DNA of 64,000 nucleotides from Clostridium rhizosphaerae (GTDB taxonomy: Bacteria > Bacillota > Clostridia > Clostridiales > Clostridiaceae): NCBI RefSeq assembly GCF_016765585.1, contig NZ_JAESWC010000002.1, forward strand, positions 1,240,001 through 1,304,000, read 5' to 3'. Positions 35,832-45,175 of the stretch are shown here, one piece after another. Position numbers and translations under genes: made by a program. The stretch's first letter is position 1; every line of letters starts with the position of its first letter. The notes under the pieces are model-generated. The model was not told the origin of the DNA and searched no databases. It worked only from the letters and a program-made list of their open reading frames with translations.

Positions 35832-36505
35832 TTATTCACCAATTTATAACCATATCCATAAACAGTTTCTAAAGCCATTTTATCCATCTTTTTTCTAAGT
35901 CTTCTTATTGTATCGTCAACTACTCTATCTGAACCAAAGTAGTCATCTCCCCATACATTTACTAAAATCTGCTCTCTAGAAATAAGATTATTTTTATTTT
36001 CAACAAAATAGCTTAAAAGCTCAAATTCCTTATTGGTAAGTTGTATCTCATCATCGTTTAAGAAAACTGTTCTTTGATTTTTGCTTATTTTGTATCCAGA
36101 TATATTTAACACTGAATCTGCCATTTCAGCCTGATTATCTCCATAAACTCTTTCCATAAGCTTATTAGTTCTTATAACAAGCTCTCTAGGTAGAAATGGT
36201 TTAGATAAATAATCGTCACTTCCAAGTTCTAGTCCGACTACCCTGTCCAATTCCTCATTTCTTGCAGACATAAATATAACAGGTGTATTTTTATTATTAG
36301 CTTTGACAGCTTTAATCAGCTCATAGCCATCAACTCCAGGAAGCATAATATCAAGTATCCAAAGGTCAGGCATATCCTTTACTTTTTCAAGTGCAGTTAA
36401 GCCATCTGAAAATGTAGTTACTTCATACCCTTCTCTTTGCAAATATTTTTCAAGCAATATATTAAGACTTTTTTCATCTTCAACTAGATAAATCTTTTTA
36501 GCCAA
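35828..36505 (-). CDS. OmpR-type response regulator (two-component system 2)
   Basis: A receiver with Asp52 (LWILDIMLPG from the chosen start) and Lys in SKPFLP, followed by a winged helix (LTNKEFELLSYFVENKN, DRVVDDTIRRLRKKMD, VYGYGYKLVNK). The longest frame begins at 36547, but GAGGTG stands 6 nt before a TTG at 36505 that gives the normal receiver start (AKKIYLVEDE), so that is preferred (225 aa). It probably controls the exporter operon directly downstream. Confidence 0.94.
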   Translation of the reverse strand: MAKKIYLVEDEKSLNILLEKYLQREGYEVTTFSDGLTALEKVKDMPDLWILDIMLPGVDGYELIKAVKANNKNTPVIFMSARNEELDRVVGLELGSDDYLSKPFLPRELVIRTNKLMERVYGDNQAEMADSVLNISGYKISKNQRTVFLNDDEIQLTNKEFELLSYFVENKNNLISREQILVNVWGDDYFGSDRVVDDTIRRLRKKMDKMALETVYGYGYKLVNK

Positions 36506-36644
36506 TTTAATCACCTCAACTTTAGGATTTATTATATTGTAACACAAGATTTAGTGAGGATTTTAGATAAATTATGTGAAAAATATGTGTTTTATTAAAA
36601 AGCGAAAATCGGCATCAGTTAATTATCGAGTACCTTAACCATAA

Positions 36645-37239
36645 CTATACAACCTTGATATTTATATCCTTATGCAATATATCTGCACTTCCATCTTTTA
36701 AATAATCAACAAACGCATTTACAATATGAGGATTAAATTGCGTACCTGAATTTCTCAAAAGCTCATTTATAGAGCAATTTATTTCGTAACCCTCCCGATA
36801 AATACGCCTGGAATTCATAGCGTCAAAGGCATCTGCAACTGATAATGGCTGCTGCTTCCGGAATCTCATTTCCTTTTAAACCGTAAGGGTAACCCTTGCC
36901 GTCATACCTTTCATGATGGAATAAGACCATCTCCAGTGTTTTGTTTTGCTCAAAGCTTTCTATAAGCTTTAACATATCATAACCTATAACAGGGTGCTGT
37001 TTTATGGATGTATACTCTTCTGCAGTAAGCCTTGCAGGTTTATTTAATATACTGTCTTTTATACCTATCTTACCTATATCATGAAGAAGGGCACCAATAA
37101 ATATAGTATCACAATCTTTTTTTGAATAATGTAATCTCTCTGCAATTATCTTGGAGTATCTCACAACATTTAATGAATGTGATGCAGTATAGCTGTCTTT
37201 GGATTCAAGAGTCTTTGCTAGAGTCTTTACAAAATTCAT
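36645..37239 (-). pseudogene. HD-GYP domain phosphodiesterase gene broken by a frameshift
   Basis: Frame 1 (36823-37239) encodes the HD half: ESKDSYTASHSLNVVRYSKI, the HD pair in LLHDIGKIGI, and HHERYDGKGYPYGL (the GYP motif), then runs out of frame after EIPEAAAII. Frame 2 (36645-36869) continues correctly with VADAFDAMNSRRIYR and the C-terminal helices. The joint near 36838 reads ATCAGTTGCAGATG; two missing bases or one extra explain the break. Intact family members hydrolyse c-di-GMP. Either a true pseudogene or a sequencing error. Confidence 0.75.
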
Positions 37240-37625
37240 AGTATTTTATGCTCGTTCATATGTATTTTAATAAGATATGATATAGTAACTCCTATTGCAA
37301 AATGGCTAAACCATATTGTTGCAAAATTTAAAATAAAGTGTGAGACTCCATGAAACATAAATTTTGATAGTCCAATTGGCGAAAGATAGATTATTGCCGA
37401 TGATACAACAAAGCTTATGCCAGCCTGAGAAATCACATTAAAAAGCGACATACCGGAAATTATCATAACCAAACCAAATAATGCAGAAGGCCTTCCCTCG
37501 AAATTGATATATTTTTCTATGATGAAAGCAAATATAAATGCTAAAAGAGTAAGGCAGCGGAACATTACTAACTTCTCCTGAAACATGCTCCATTTTATCC
37601 TGTCTGGTATTTCTCTGATGTTCAT
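37236..37625 (-). CDS. Membrane domain, probably the former N-terminus of the HD-GYP gene
   Basis: A 129-aa product with about four hydrophobic helices (LLAFIFAFIIEKYI, ALFGLVMIISGMSLFNVI, ISFVVSSAIIYL, HFAIGVTISYLIKI). It ends at a TGA that overlaps the start of the HD part (ATGA), in another frame. It may be the membrane sensor of a once single protein, now detached by a second frameshift, or a translationally coupled partner. I do not recognise the domain by name. Confidence 0.55.
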   Translation of the reverse strand: MNIREIPDRIKWSMFQEKLVMFRCLTLLAFIFAFIIEKYINFEGRPSALFGLVMIISGMSLFNVISQAGISFVVSSAIIYLSPIGLSKFMFHGVSHFILNFATIWFSHFAIGVTISYLIKIHMNEHKIL

Positions 37626-37803
37626 TAAGAATACACCCCTTCACTACATCACTTAATTTTTACGATGATATTACGCAACTTTACTCACCTATTATTACTT
37701 TCTAATTATAGTTAGTGATTATAGGATAAATATCAAATGATTATGTGAAAGTTATGCTATTTGGATAAACATAGTTTCAATATCCGTATTCTTACACATA
37801 AAA

Positions 37804-38724
37804 CTATCCACAGGTTGAGTAACAAATTTCATTTCCCTCTTCATCCAATATAACAGTAAAAATGTGTCCAAGATTTTGAACTTTGTTTGGATTTATGCCA
37901 ATGTTGGCTGTTTCCCATGTAAATGTAAGAATAAAACAAGGTTTATCTCGATATACACCTGTATTTATTATTACTGGGTATTGCGTTTTAATATTGTTCT
38001 TGTATTGTTTTGCCTTTTTTAGCGCATTACTGAGTTTTTTCTCGTCCATTCCAAGTTCTACTGCTTTATCTATCAATTCCTGTTCATATTCAGCGGGCTT
38101 TTTATCTGAGCCCTTAAACTTCTCAAATACTGAGTCATTTCCATATGAAAATGCTTTACTTCTTTCAACCACTATCTTATTATTTCGTACTTGGCCTAAA
38201 TAATTTATTTCCTGAGGCTCAGTACTTAGTTTTCTGGCTTTAAATTCTTGTATAATATCTTCAAAGCTACTACTAGTTTTTACAGTTGTTTTAAAAGGTT
38301 TATAAAAATTGATTCTTCCATCTTTATATTCACCTTCTAAGTAATTTCCATCCTTTTGTTTAATTCCTATAATCAATGGATTAGAACTTTCTTGCACTGC
38401 ATCTGTGTTCTCAATTACTGTACCAGATAAGATTGAATTCTTTATTTTATCTGTCAATTCTCTATCCTTATTAGAAAATATAATCCTGTCTAAGTAAACT
38501 CCTTTTATATCACCTTCCTGTAACAAAGCTATATACTCAATATCTTTGATTATATCAAGCTTATTTGGCTTTATATTATTTTCATGTGATACTGCTGGCG
38601 TACTTGTAGGTTTCAATTTATTATTAAAATAATGCGCTGCACTCATAATAAGGACCAACACTATACTCACTACCAAACATACAAGTAAATTTCTTTTATA
38701 AAAAAGTTTTTCGTACTTTCCCAT
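37804..38724 (-). CDS. Hypothetical single-pass membrane protein
   Basis: A 306-aa product with a membrane helix at about 12-33 (NLLVCLVVSIVLVLIMSAAHYF) and a large outside domain. The middle contains DIIKDIEYIALLQEGDIKGVYL; the C-terminus resembles a small beta-rich fold (YPVIINTGVYRDKPCFILTF and GHIFTVILDEEGNEI). AAGGGG is 7 nt before the ATG at 38724; a frame also opens at 38751. I do not recognise a family. It stands alone, next to the HD-GYP remnant. Confidence 0.75.
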   Translation of the reverse strand: MGKYEKLFYKRNLLVCLVVSIVLVLIMSAAHYFNNKLKPTSTPAVSHENNIKPNKLDIIKDIEYIALLQEGDIKGVYLDRIIFSNKDRELTDKIKNSILSGTVIENTDAVQESSNPLIIGIKQKDGNYLEGEYKDGRINFYKPFKTTVKTSSSFEDIIQEFKARKLSTEPQEINYLGQVRNNKIVVERSKAFSYGNDSVFEKFKGSDKKPAEYEQELIDKAVELGMDEKKLSNALKKAKQYKNNIKTQYPVIINTGVYRDKPCFILTFTWETANIGINPNKVQNLGHIFTVILDEEGNEICYSTCG

Positions 38725-38779
38725 ATTAATACCCCTTATAACTAAACTCACTATACGCTATACCCATAATCCTAGACTT

Positions 38780-39253
38780 TTATAATTTTGAATAAACGTA
38801 AACTTCTGACTGCCACTTTTCTATCCATCCATCATATACAAAACCTAATTTAAGCAGCAAATTTTTAGAAGCGGTATTTTCTTTTTCAGTCATTGCTACT
38901 ATTTCGCAGCCATGATAGCATTCTTCAAGTTTCGGCAATAAAGCCTTCAAAACTTCGCTTATATAACCTTTACGAGCATAAATTGGATTGATAGAATATC
39001 CAATTGTAATAGTTTTATCTTTTTTTGCTACATATAAATCCCCTAAAAGCTCATCTGTAACTTTATTTGCAACAGCAACTTGCATTCCTCTTTCTATATC
39101 TAAAGGAACTAATAATGCTCTTCTATATTCATCTTTTGTTAAATTCTTAAAGCCTTGATACTTCATCCATTCCTCATTGTTTCTATAAGTCATGAAAGAG
39201 TCTAGATCCTTTTCTTCGAAACCTCTTAATACACTTCTGTCCGTTTTAAGCAT
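38780..39253 (-). CDS. GNAT family N-acetyltransferase
   Basis: A 157-aa acetyltransferase like the RimJ/RimL type: the N-terminal LRGFEEKDLDSFMTYRNNEEW, the central TIGYSINPIYARKGYISEVL (acetyl-CoA-binding motif A) and the C-terminal ENTASKNLLLKLGFVYDG. The acceptor is unknown. Single gene; GGGGTG lies before the ATG. Confidence 0.9.
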   Translation of the reverse strand: MLKTDRSVLRGFEEKDLDSFMTYRNNEEWMKYQGFKNLTKDEYRRALLVPLDIERGMQVAVANKVTDELLGDLYVAKKDKTITIGYSINPIYARKGYISEVLKALLPKLEECYHGCEIVAMTEKENTASKNLLLKLGFVYDGWIEKWQSEVYVYSKL

Positions 39254-39325
39254 TTTAACACCCCATTATAATTTTCTATACAAATAAGTTGCTAAATAAT
39301 AGTGTAAAATTATATTTATAGTTCT

Positions 39326-39877
39326 TTATAAGCCAAACCTCTCCTTTATCATCTGTGCAACAGCTTCAGCAGAAAGATTGGAATTATCAATTTTTATATA
39401 ATTTTCAAAAGGAATTTCACCCTCATTGCTTACACAACGATATTTATCATCATCATTCATAATTCTTTGATTTGATATTTCAATATCTCGCTTTGAAGCT
39501 TTATTTTTCAACCGATTTTCTGTAGCATTCCTTTGCAATCTTATTTCTTTAGATGCAACTAGCTCAACATAATATATATCTGCATTATGCTTTCTGAAAA
39601 TATCACCTACATGTTCAACATAGTCCCAGTCTGACTGCTGATCAAAGGCCCACATATATGTAAAAATCAATCCATAATTATTAGATTCAGCGAATTCTTC
39701 AAAAATAATTTCTCTCATACGAGTTATTGCTTTTCCGTTAAAGTACCCAAATATATCTAATATTGGTTCAATAGTCATATGATTATGAAATAACCGTAAA
39801 TCAGTAATTTTAGTAAGCTCCTGCCCTACAGTCATTTTACCAACAGCAGCATTTCCGATTATAAATACTAGTTTCAA
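39326..39877 (-). CDS. P-loop kinase-like protein (shikimate/adenylate-kinase type)
   Basis: A 183-aa product with Walker A GNAAVGKMT at about 8-16, a DRLFHNH-like segment after it and an arginine-rich lid (ATENRLKNKASKRDIE). Related proteins are annotated as AAA or shikimate-kinase-like; the substrate is unknown. The start is a TTG with AAAAGGGG about 9 nt upstream. Confidence 0.8.
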   Translation of the reverse strand: MKLVFIIGNAAVGKMTVGQELTKITDLRLFHNHMTIEPILDIFGYFNGKAITRMREIIFEEFAESNNYGLIFTYMWAFDQQSDWDYVEHVGDIFRKHNADIYYVELVASKEIRLQRNATENRLKNKASKRDIEISNQRIMNDDDKYRCVSNEGEIPFENYIKIDNSNLSAEAVAQMIKERFGL

Positions 39878-39960
39878 GATAACACCCCTTTTACTTGATT
39901 ACAGACTGGAAGCTGTTTTGTTTGCCTTAACATTCTGTTTATTATAATTAAAATACATAC

Positions 39961-41151
39961 TTATAAATTATCACAAATAGTCTTTAAATCCTCAATATAC
40001 TGTAAAAGTGCTGCAGAATATTCCTTGAGTTTTTGAGGATCTTTTTCATATCCCTGCAGCAAAACATACTGTCTCTTATAATATCCCATCAATTTTTGAA
40101 ACTCCGGTGAATATATGCTTATTTCTTGAGTTTGCTTATTGATAACCATTTGCTCGATATTTTGCATAATTTCAAGAAACTGATCAGCAGAATGACCTGC
40201 TGTTTTCTTAAAATCACGCAATACCCACTGACGTTCGAAAATATTTCTTTTCATCCATCCATTATATTGTTCTTTATAAACTTTAACCACATTTAAAACA
40301 ATTGAAATAATGTCTTCATAGTCATAACTCTTATCATTTCCTTTATTATCTGGTTTTGATAATAAGCCAAAATCAGATAAAACCTGTACAGAACCGATTT
40401 CCTGACCGTCGTATTTATCAGCCATTAAAATTGATAAAGCAAATCCAGTGCCCGCTTCTTCAACTCCAAGTATATGATGCTCATTCATTGTATAAAATTC
40501 TTCAGTTGTAATTCCCATATGAGCTGATACTGTCTCTATTCCCTTCATCGCCGTTTCTGTTTTAACAAGGCCTGGACCAATAGTGTATACTTTTATGTTT
40601 GTACTTTCCAATTCTCCACGTATTGTATTAGACAGTTCCACTTGAGCTGATTTAAATACTTCATAAGCTCCCATGAAAGGTGCTGCTCCAGATGATGAAA
40701 CAAATACAATTGTTCCAGCATTTTTTTGTTTCATCAGAGGAAGAACCAATTGCGTTAATAGTAGCGGAGCTCTGAAATTAACTGCATAGCTCTTGTCCCA
40801 TACATTAATAGGAACTTCTTCTACTGCTCCCATGGCAGTTATAGTGGCATTGTTAAATAAAATATTTATGCTTCCGTATTTATCTTTCACATAAGAAACA
40901 AACTCATATATTTGGTTCTCATCTGCTAAATCAATTTCATAAAATTCTATAGAGTTTTTACCAAACATACTATCAAGTGTACTTTGTGCACAAGATATTT
41001 TTCTTTTATCTATTTCAGCAGCAATAACCTTTGCCCCCATATAAACGAGCGCCTTCGCAGTTTCAAAACCAATCCCGCCACCTGCTCCGGTTAATAGAAT
41101 AACTTTATCTTTCAATTTATTTTTTAAATTCACATTATTCTCTACAAACAT
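39961..41151 (-). CDS. Short-chain dehydrogenase/reductase with a C-terminal extension
   Basis: Residues about 10-260 form a classical SDR: TGAGGGIGFETAKAL (NAD(P)-binding), the NNATITAMG motif, and the active-site SSSGAAPFMGAYEVFKS with Ser, Tyr and Lys in place (YxxxK). A helical extension of about 130 residues (from about 265) with many Lys/Gln and Tyr residues is not part of the standard fold and I do not recognise it. GGAGAGGA precedes the ATG. The substrate is unknown. Confidence 0.85.
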   Translation of the reverse strand: MFVENNVNLKNKLKDKVILLTGAGGGIGFETAKALVYMGAKVIAAEIDKRKISCAQSTLDSMFGKNSIEFYEIDLADENQIYEFVSYVKDKYGSINILFNNATITAMGAVEEVPINVWDKSYAVNFRAPLLLTQLVLPLMKQKNAGTIVFVSSSGAAPFMGAYEVFKSAQVELSNTIRGELESTNIKVYTIGPGLVKTETAMKGIETVSAHMGITTEEFYTMNEHHILGVEEAGTGFALSILMADKYDGQEIGSVQVLSDFGLLSKPDNKGNDKSYDYEDIISIVLNVVKVYKEQYNGWMKRNIFERQWVLRDFKKTAGHSADQFLEIMQNIEQMVINKQTQEISIYSPEFQKLMGYYKRQYVLLQGYEKDPQKLKEYSAALLQYIEDLKTICDNL

Positions 41152-41274
41152 ATCCTCTCCACCCCACGGATAGAATTTCTAATATAATACAATTATGACT
41201 TATATTATAAGACTGCACAATATATTTTTTATTCAGGAAGATAAGAATATAACTTCTTAAGAATTTATATAACA

Positions 41275-41320
41275 AAAGAGTGTGGACAGATTTGATTTAT
41301 TAAATCTGCCCACGCTCTTT
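41275..41320 (-). terminator. Terminator after the nitrilase-family gene
   Basis: Arms at 41275-41293 and 41302-41320 (core GAGTGTGGACAGATTT against AAATCTGCCCACGCTC) form a strong hairpin with a T-run after it on the minus strand. Confidence 0.85.
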
Positions 41321-41375
41321 AATAATATGTTCATTAATATTTTTTTAAAAATAAACCTTCAATCTAAATTCCATA

Positions 41376-42206
41376 TTAATTATACCAATATTTATACAAT
41401 TCTATATCATAATCGGGAATTTGATTAAATCTATTTCCATCATAAATAAGCCTTAAATTCTCATCTAATTCTATATCAGCTATAAACATATTTGGTTTAA
41501 TTGATAACTTAGAATTACAGTAGTAATGAATGGGAATCTCATTTTCTGCATCTGGACCAACAACGCAGCTGCAGCCTAAAAATTTTTCATTACTTTGTAT
41601 ACCGCAAGCATTTGAACTTGCTAAATATATGCCATTGCTTTGTACATGATATTCTATTACTCTCTTTATATAATCTTTGGAGCTTTTTAGGTCTGATAAA
41701 TAAATAGCTGAAAGATTAATATATAAATTTACACCCTTGTAAGCATAATATCTGATTAGCTCTGGGAAACTTATGGTATCATAGCAAATTCCAAAGCCTA
41801 TTTTCCCGAATTCTGTTTCAAGAATCAGTGGCTTAGTACCTTTTGAAAATATCTTATGCTCGTCGCCGTATAAGTGAATCTTATTATATTTCTTAACTGT
41901 TTTATCAGGGCAAATTACTATAGCTGAATTAAATATTTTGTCTTCATTAAAAGAAGGAGCCCCAAAACAAATATAAATATTATTTTTATTTGAGAACTCT
42001 AAAAACAAACCAATAACATTATCTAATTTCTCTTTACTTAAAAGCGTTATATTATCCATATAATATTGATAACCTGTTAAACACAATTCAGGAAATATAA
42101 TAAAATAAACTTTATTATTGATGGCATCATATATATATTTTTTCATTAAAATGATATTATCATCAATATTTTCCTTGGAATTAAAATTAACTACTGCAAC
42201 TCTCAT
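41376..42206 (-). CDS. Carbon-nitrogen hydrolase (nitrilase superfamily)
   Basis: A 276-aa amidase-like enzyme with the Glu-Lys-Cys catalytic set: Glu in FPELCLTGYQYY, Lys in KYNKIHLYG and Cys in IGFGICYDTISFPEL. Such enzymes hydrolyse amides, nitriles or N-carbamyl compounds; the substrate cannot be told. The gene is co-directional with and about 100 bp downstream of the hydrogenase operon, but a terminator-like hairpin at 42262-42292 lies between them. A dihydropyrimidinase-type gene at 51771 is too far away for a clear link. Confidence 0.87.
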   Translation of the reverse strand: MRVAVVNFNSKENIDDNIILMKKYIYDAINNKVYFIIFPELCLTGYQYYMDNITLLSKEKLDNVIGLFLEFSNKNNIYICFGAPSFNEDKIFNSAIVICPDKTVKKYNKIHLYGDEHKIFSKGTKPLILETEFGKIGFGICYDTISFPELIRYYAYKGVNLYINLSAIYLSDLKSSKDYIKRVIEYHVQSNGIYLASSNACGIQSNEKFLGCSCVVGPDAENEIPIHYYCNSKLSIKPNMFIADIELDENLRLIYDGNRFNQIPDYDIELYKYWYN

Positions 42207-42261
42207 GTATTAAATACCCCCATAAAATAACATGATAAGATTATTTTAACATATTAAAATA

Positions 42262-42292
42262 AAAAATGCAGGATACATCACAGTACCCTGCT
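42262..42292 (-). terminator. Terminator after the hydrogenase operon
   Basis: GCAGGATAC pairs with GTACCCTGC (42268-42291, one mismatch), followed by a T-run on the minus strand. Confidence 0.65.
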
Positions 42293-42303
42293 TCCATACC
42301 TAT

Positions 42304-42759
42304 TTATATTCCTACCTTGCTGCATATTGTTTCATAAACTTTATTACATATATTATCAAAGGAAACTTCAATGTCATTGCTTAGAGAAAAAGAATAATCA
42401 AAGTTTTTACCCTCTATCCCTACTATTATGCCGTCAATAAATCTATAGGAGAATTCAAGAGCTTTTATAAGGCTATATCCATGTTGAGAAAATAGACTTT
42501 GATTAACATTCAATCTATAAACATCCTTTAAACTATTAACTGTTACTGTCCCCGGCCCAATGCCAAACCAGGTTGCATCAACAATGATTATATAATCTTT
42601 TTCTTCAATTATGCCAAGACAATATTCAAAGTCTGTCTCTCCGATGATTACCTTCATACAGTTTTTCTCAAATTTTTCACTTAGCTTTTCAAGGATTTGA
42701 ATAGCCAATCCATCATCACCCATGAGTCTGTTTCCTATTGCAATTATTTTTACGGACAT
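42304..42759 (-). CDS. Hydrogenase maturation protease
   Basis: A 151-aa HyaD/HycI-type endopeptidase. GNRLMGDDGLAIQIL carries the nickel-sensing aspartate (about 16-17) and VDATWFGIGPGTV a second conserved acidic site. By family knowledge it removes the C-terminal peptide of the large subunit once nickel is in place. Its start overlaps the end of the large-subunit gene by 10 bp, with the ribosome site inside it. Confidence 0.93.
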   Translation of the reverse strand: MSVKIIAIGNRLMGDDGLAIQILEKLSEKFEKNCMKVIIGETDFEYCLGIIEEKDYIIIVDATWFGIGPGTVTVNSLKDVYRLNVNQSLFSQHGYSLIKALEFSYRFIDGIIVGIEGKNFDYSFSLSNDIEVSFDNICNKVYETICSKVGI

Positions 42760-44162
42760 ATTATCATTTCCACCGGTTTAAATCTATCACTGACAACATG
42801 TGTTGCGCAGGATATACATGGGTCGTAGGATCTTACAATTCTGCCTATTTCAACAGGTTGCTCAGGGTTTTGAAGCTCTGTGCCAATAAGTGCTTGTTCT
42901 ATTACTCCTCTTACTCCTTTTGAATCCGTTGGCGAGCAGTTCCATGCACTAGGCGTTATTATGTTGTAATGATTTATTGCATTATTTTCAATAGACACCC
43001 AATGCCCTAAAGAGCCTCTTGTAGTATCTTTAAGTCCGCTGCCTCTTGAGCTGTCAGGTATGTCATACTGTCTTTGTCCTACTGGTTCAAAGCTGACTCT
43101 TTCAAGAAGGCCTTCAATTATTTCTATTACCTTTTTAGTTTCCAAAACCCTTGCAATAGTTCTGTCCATCATTGATATCTTATTTTCATAATTGCCGCTT
43201 AATATCATTCTGGCAAGAGGCCCTACTTCCATAGGATGACCTTGATAGCGAGGCGCTTTTACAAAGCTATACGCCTGAGCCTTATCCATATCATCTTCTG
43301 TAAAACCTCCAAACAGATTATCCTGAACTGTTTCACCTTTGTACCATGAGTTATATATATTTTCAGTCATTTTTATCTGCTCAAAGGGACCTAACTGCCC
43401 GTTTATCAAAACTGCGGGATTTACATAGCTTATTTCTTTTTCTTTATAGGTGTCGAATACTCCGTAGCTCATCAGATTTCCATAACCTATGCCCATCTTA
43501 AAATAGTCCTTATAGTAATCAGCTATGATATTCACATCTTCCAGCATCCTGTTATTGATAAAGGCCTTTGTTTCAGAAACTAAATACTTTAGATGAACAA
43601 GCTTGGAAGCATCCAAGCCTTCCGTTACTCCGCCTACAAAGACCCCATGATTGTGAGGTGCCTTTCCTCCAAGCACTGCCAGTCCTTGATGGGCAAGCCT
43701 GCTGAATTTTACAGCCTCCAGGTAATCCTCTGATATTTTCTTGTTCAAGGCTTCCGGGAGCCTTAAGTCATATAACCCTGCAGAAGATACAGGCTGAACC
43801 TCAGGAGTGAGTACAAAATCCGGCAACGTATACAGATAAAAGTGTCTTATATGATTTTGAATAAACTCCCATCCATGAATAATATCTCTCAGCATTTTGT
43901 CATTTTCATTAGGCTGCACTCCAATCGCATCTTCAAGTGCAAGAGTCGATACAACCGAATGTGCTGTGGAACAAATTCCGCATATTCTTTCAGTAAAATA
44001 AATTGCATCAAAGGGAGATCTGCCTAAAAGCATTTTCTCAAAGCCTCTAAATAACAGACCGCTGCTTTTAGCATCTATTACTTTGCTATTTTCGACCTTT
44101 ACCTCTATCTCCATAAAGCCGCTTATACGTGTGATTGGATTTATTGTTATTGTTCTACTCAT
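42750..44162 (-). CDS. [NiFe] hydrogenase large subunit
   Basis: A 470-aa catalytic subunit. The N-terminal nickel ligands are in RICGICSTAHS (about 61-71) and the C-terminal pair in DPCISCATHV; the few residues after the last His are the peptide expected to be cut. The family splits or forms H2 at the Ni-Fe site. The order small - large - protease on one strand matches soluble clostridial sets. No hyp accessory genes are in the window. Confidence 0.95.
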   Translation of the reverse strand: MSRTITINPITRISGFMEIEVKVENSKVIDAKSSGLLFRGFEKMLLGRSPFDAIYFTERICGICSTAHSVVSTLALEDAIGVQPNENDKMLRDIIHGWEFIQNHIRHFYLYTLPDFVLTPEVQPVSSAGLYDLRLPEALNKKISEDYLEAVKFSRLAHQGLAVLGGKAPHNHGVFVGGVTEGLDASKLVHLKYLVSETKAFINNRMLEDVNIIADYYKDYFKMGIGYGNLMSYGVFDTYKEKEISYVNPAVLINGQLGPFEQIKMTENIYNSWYKGETVQDNLFGGFTEDDMDKAQAYSFVKAPRYQGHPMEVGPLARMILSGNYENKISMMDRTIARVLETKKVIEIIEGLLERVSFEPVGQRQYDIPDSSRGSGLKDTTRGSLGHWVSIENNAINHYNIITPSAWNCSPTDSKGVRGVIEQALIGTELQNPEQPVEIGRIVRSYDPCISCATHVVSDRFKPVEMIICP

Positions 44163-44189
44163 AAACTCACCTTTACTCTCTATTGCTCT

Positions 44190-45065
44190 TTAATATCTTA
44201 CAAAGGGTTCCATGCCATCAGGAAATGCAAAATTAGCACATCCGATGCACGGCGTATTGTCTCCGATAGGCCAGTTAACCCTGCCATTCCACTTCCTCGT
44301 AGGGCAGTCGGTTCTGGTAATTGGTCCTCTGCAGCCTAGCTTAAACATGCAAGACTCATCTCCAAGCTTTTTTGCAAAAATTCCATTATCGAAGAAGGAT
44401 CTTCTTTGGCAGCGATCGTGAATAGTTACTCCGTAGAATAGAAGAGGTCTGTTCATATTATCGACCTCAGGTTTTCCTTTTGTAATGATATGAGCAACAG
44501 TTCCCATAACCCAGGCTGGGTTACAAGGACATCCGGGAAGGTTAATTACATCCCTTTTTACTGCAGTTTTTAAACTCACACTTTCTGAGGGGTTAGGTCT
44601 TGCAGCTGAAATTCCGCCGCTGGAGGCGCAGGTTCCCACAGCCAAAACATACTTAGCCTTTTCTCCTGCCATTTTAACCGCCTCCAGAGCAGTTATTTCC
44701 TTTCCTCTGTATTTAGCAACAATATTGTAGTTCCCATTATTTTTTAATGCTACAGCTCCATCAACTAATAATATGAACTCTGTTTCCAGGGTTTTTATGA
44801 ACTCCTCAAAGGCCATTTCTCCTTCTTTTGCCATTATGCTGTTGTTGTAGGTTAGATTCACCATTTCCCTGAGAAAAAATAATACATCAGGGTCCGTCGC
44901 ATCCAGAAGAGAAATAATATTGCCTGAGCAGCCTGTGGCCTCAAGCCACATAGCATTTATCTTCTTGCGCTCTCCCTCTCTAATGCTTCTAACAGCTTCA
45001 TGAACCATACTCCAGGCTGATGACTGCTTATCATCCCACAAAGGACATTTTGATAATTGGCTCAA
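44190..45065 (-). CDS. [NiFe] hydrogenase small subunit
   Basis: A 291-aa subunit carrying three Fe-S clusters. Ligands are seen in MWLEATGCSGN, GTCASSGG and LPGCPCNP (proximal), HDRCQRR and SCMFKLGCRG (distal) and CPTRKWNG/NTPCIGCANF (medial). There is no twin-arginine signal and no C-terminal membrane anchor, so the enzyme should be cytoplasmic. The start is a TTG with GGGGGT 8 nt upstream; no earlier start is apparent. Confidence 0.93.
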   Translation of the reverse strand: MSQLSKCPLWDDKQSSAWSMVHEAVRSIREGERKKINAMWLEATGCSGNIISLLDATDPDVLFFLREMVNLTYNNSIMAKEGEMAFEEFIKTLETEFILLVDGAVALKNNGNYNIVAKYRGKEITALEAVKMAGEKAKYVLAVGTCASSGGISAARPNPSESVSLKTAVKRDVINLPGCPCNPAWVMGTVAHIITKGKPEVDNMNRPLLFYGVTIHDRCQRRSFFDNGIFAKKLGDESCMFKLGCRGPITRTDCPTRKWNGRVNWPIGDNTPCIGCANFAFPDGMEPFVRY

Positions 45066-45175
45066 ATTTTGCTACCCCCAGCTTTATTAAATATCATATT
45101 ATTTTATTAATGAATTCTTTATTCTATTACTCTTTTAAGTAATATTGCATCAGCTATAGAGCGGGATGAACTTAT

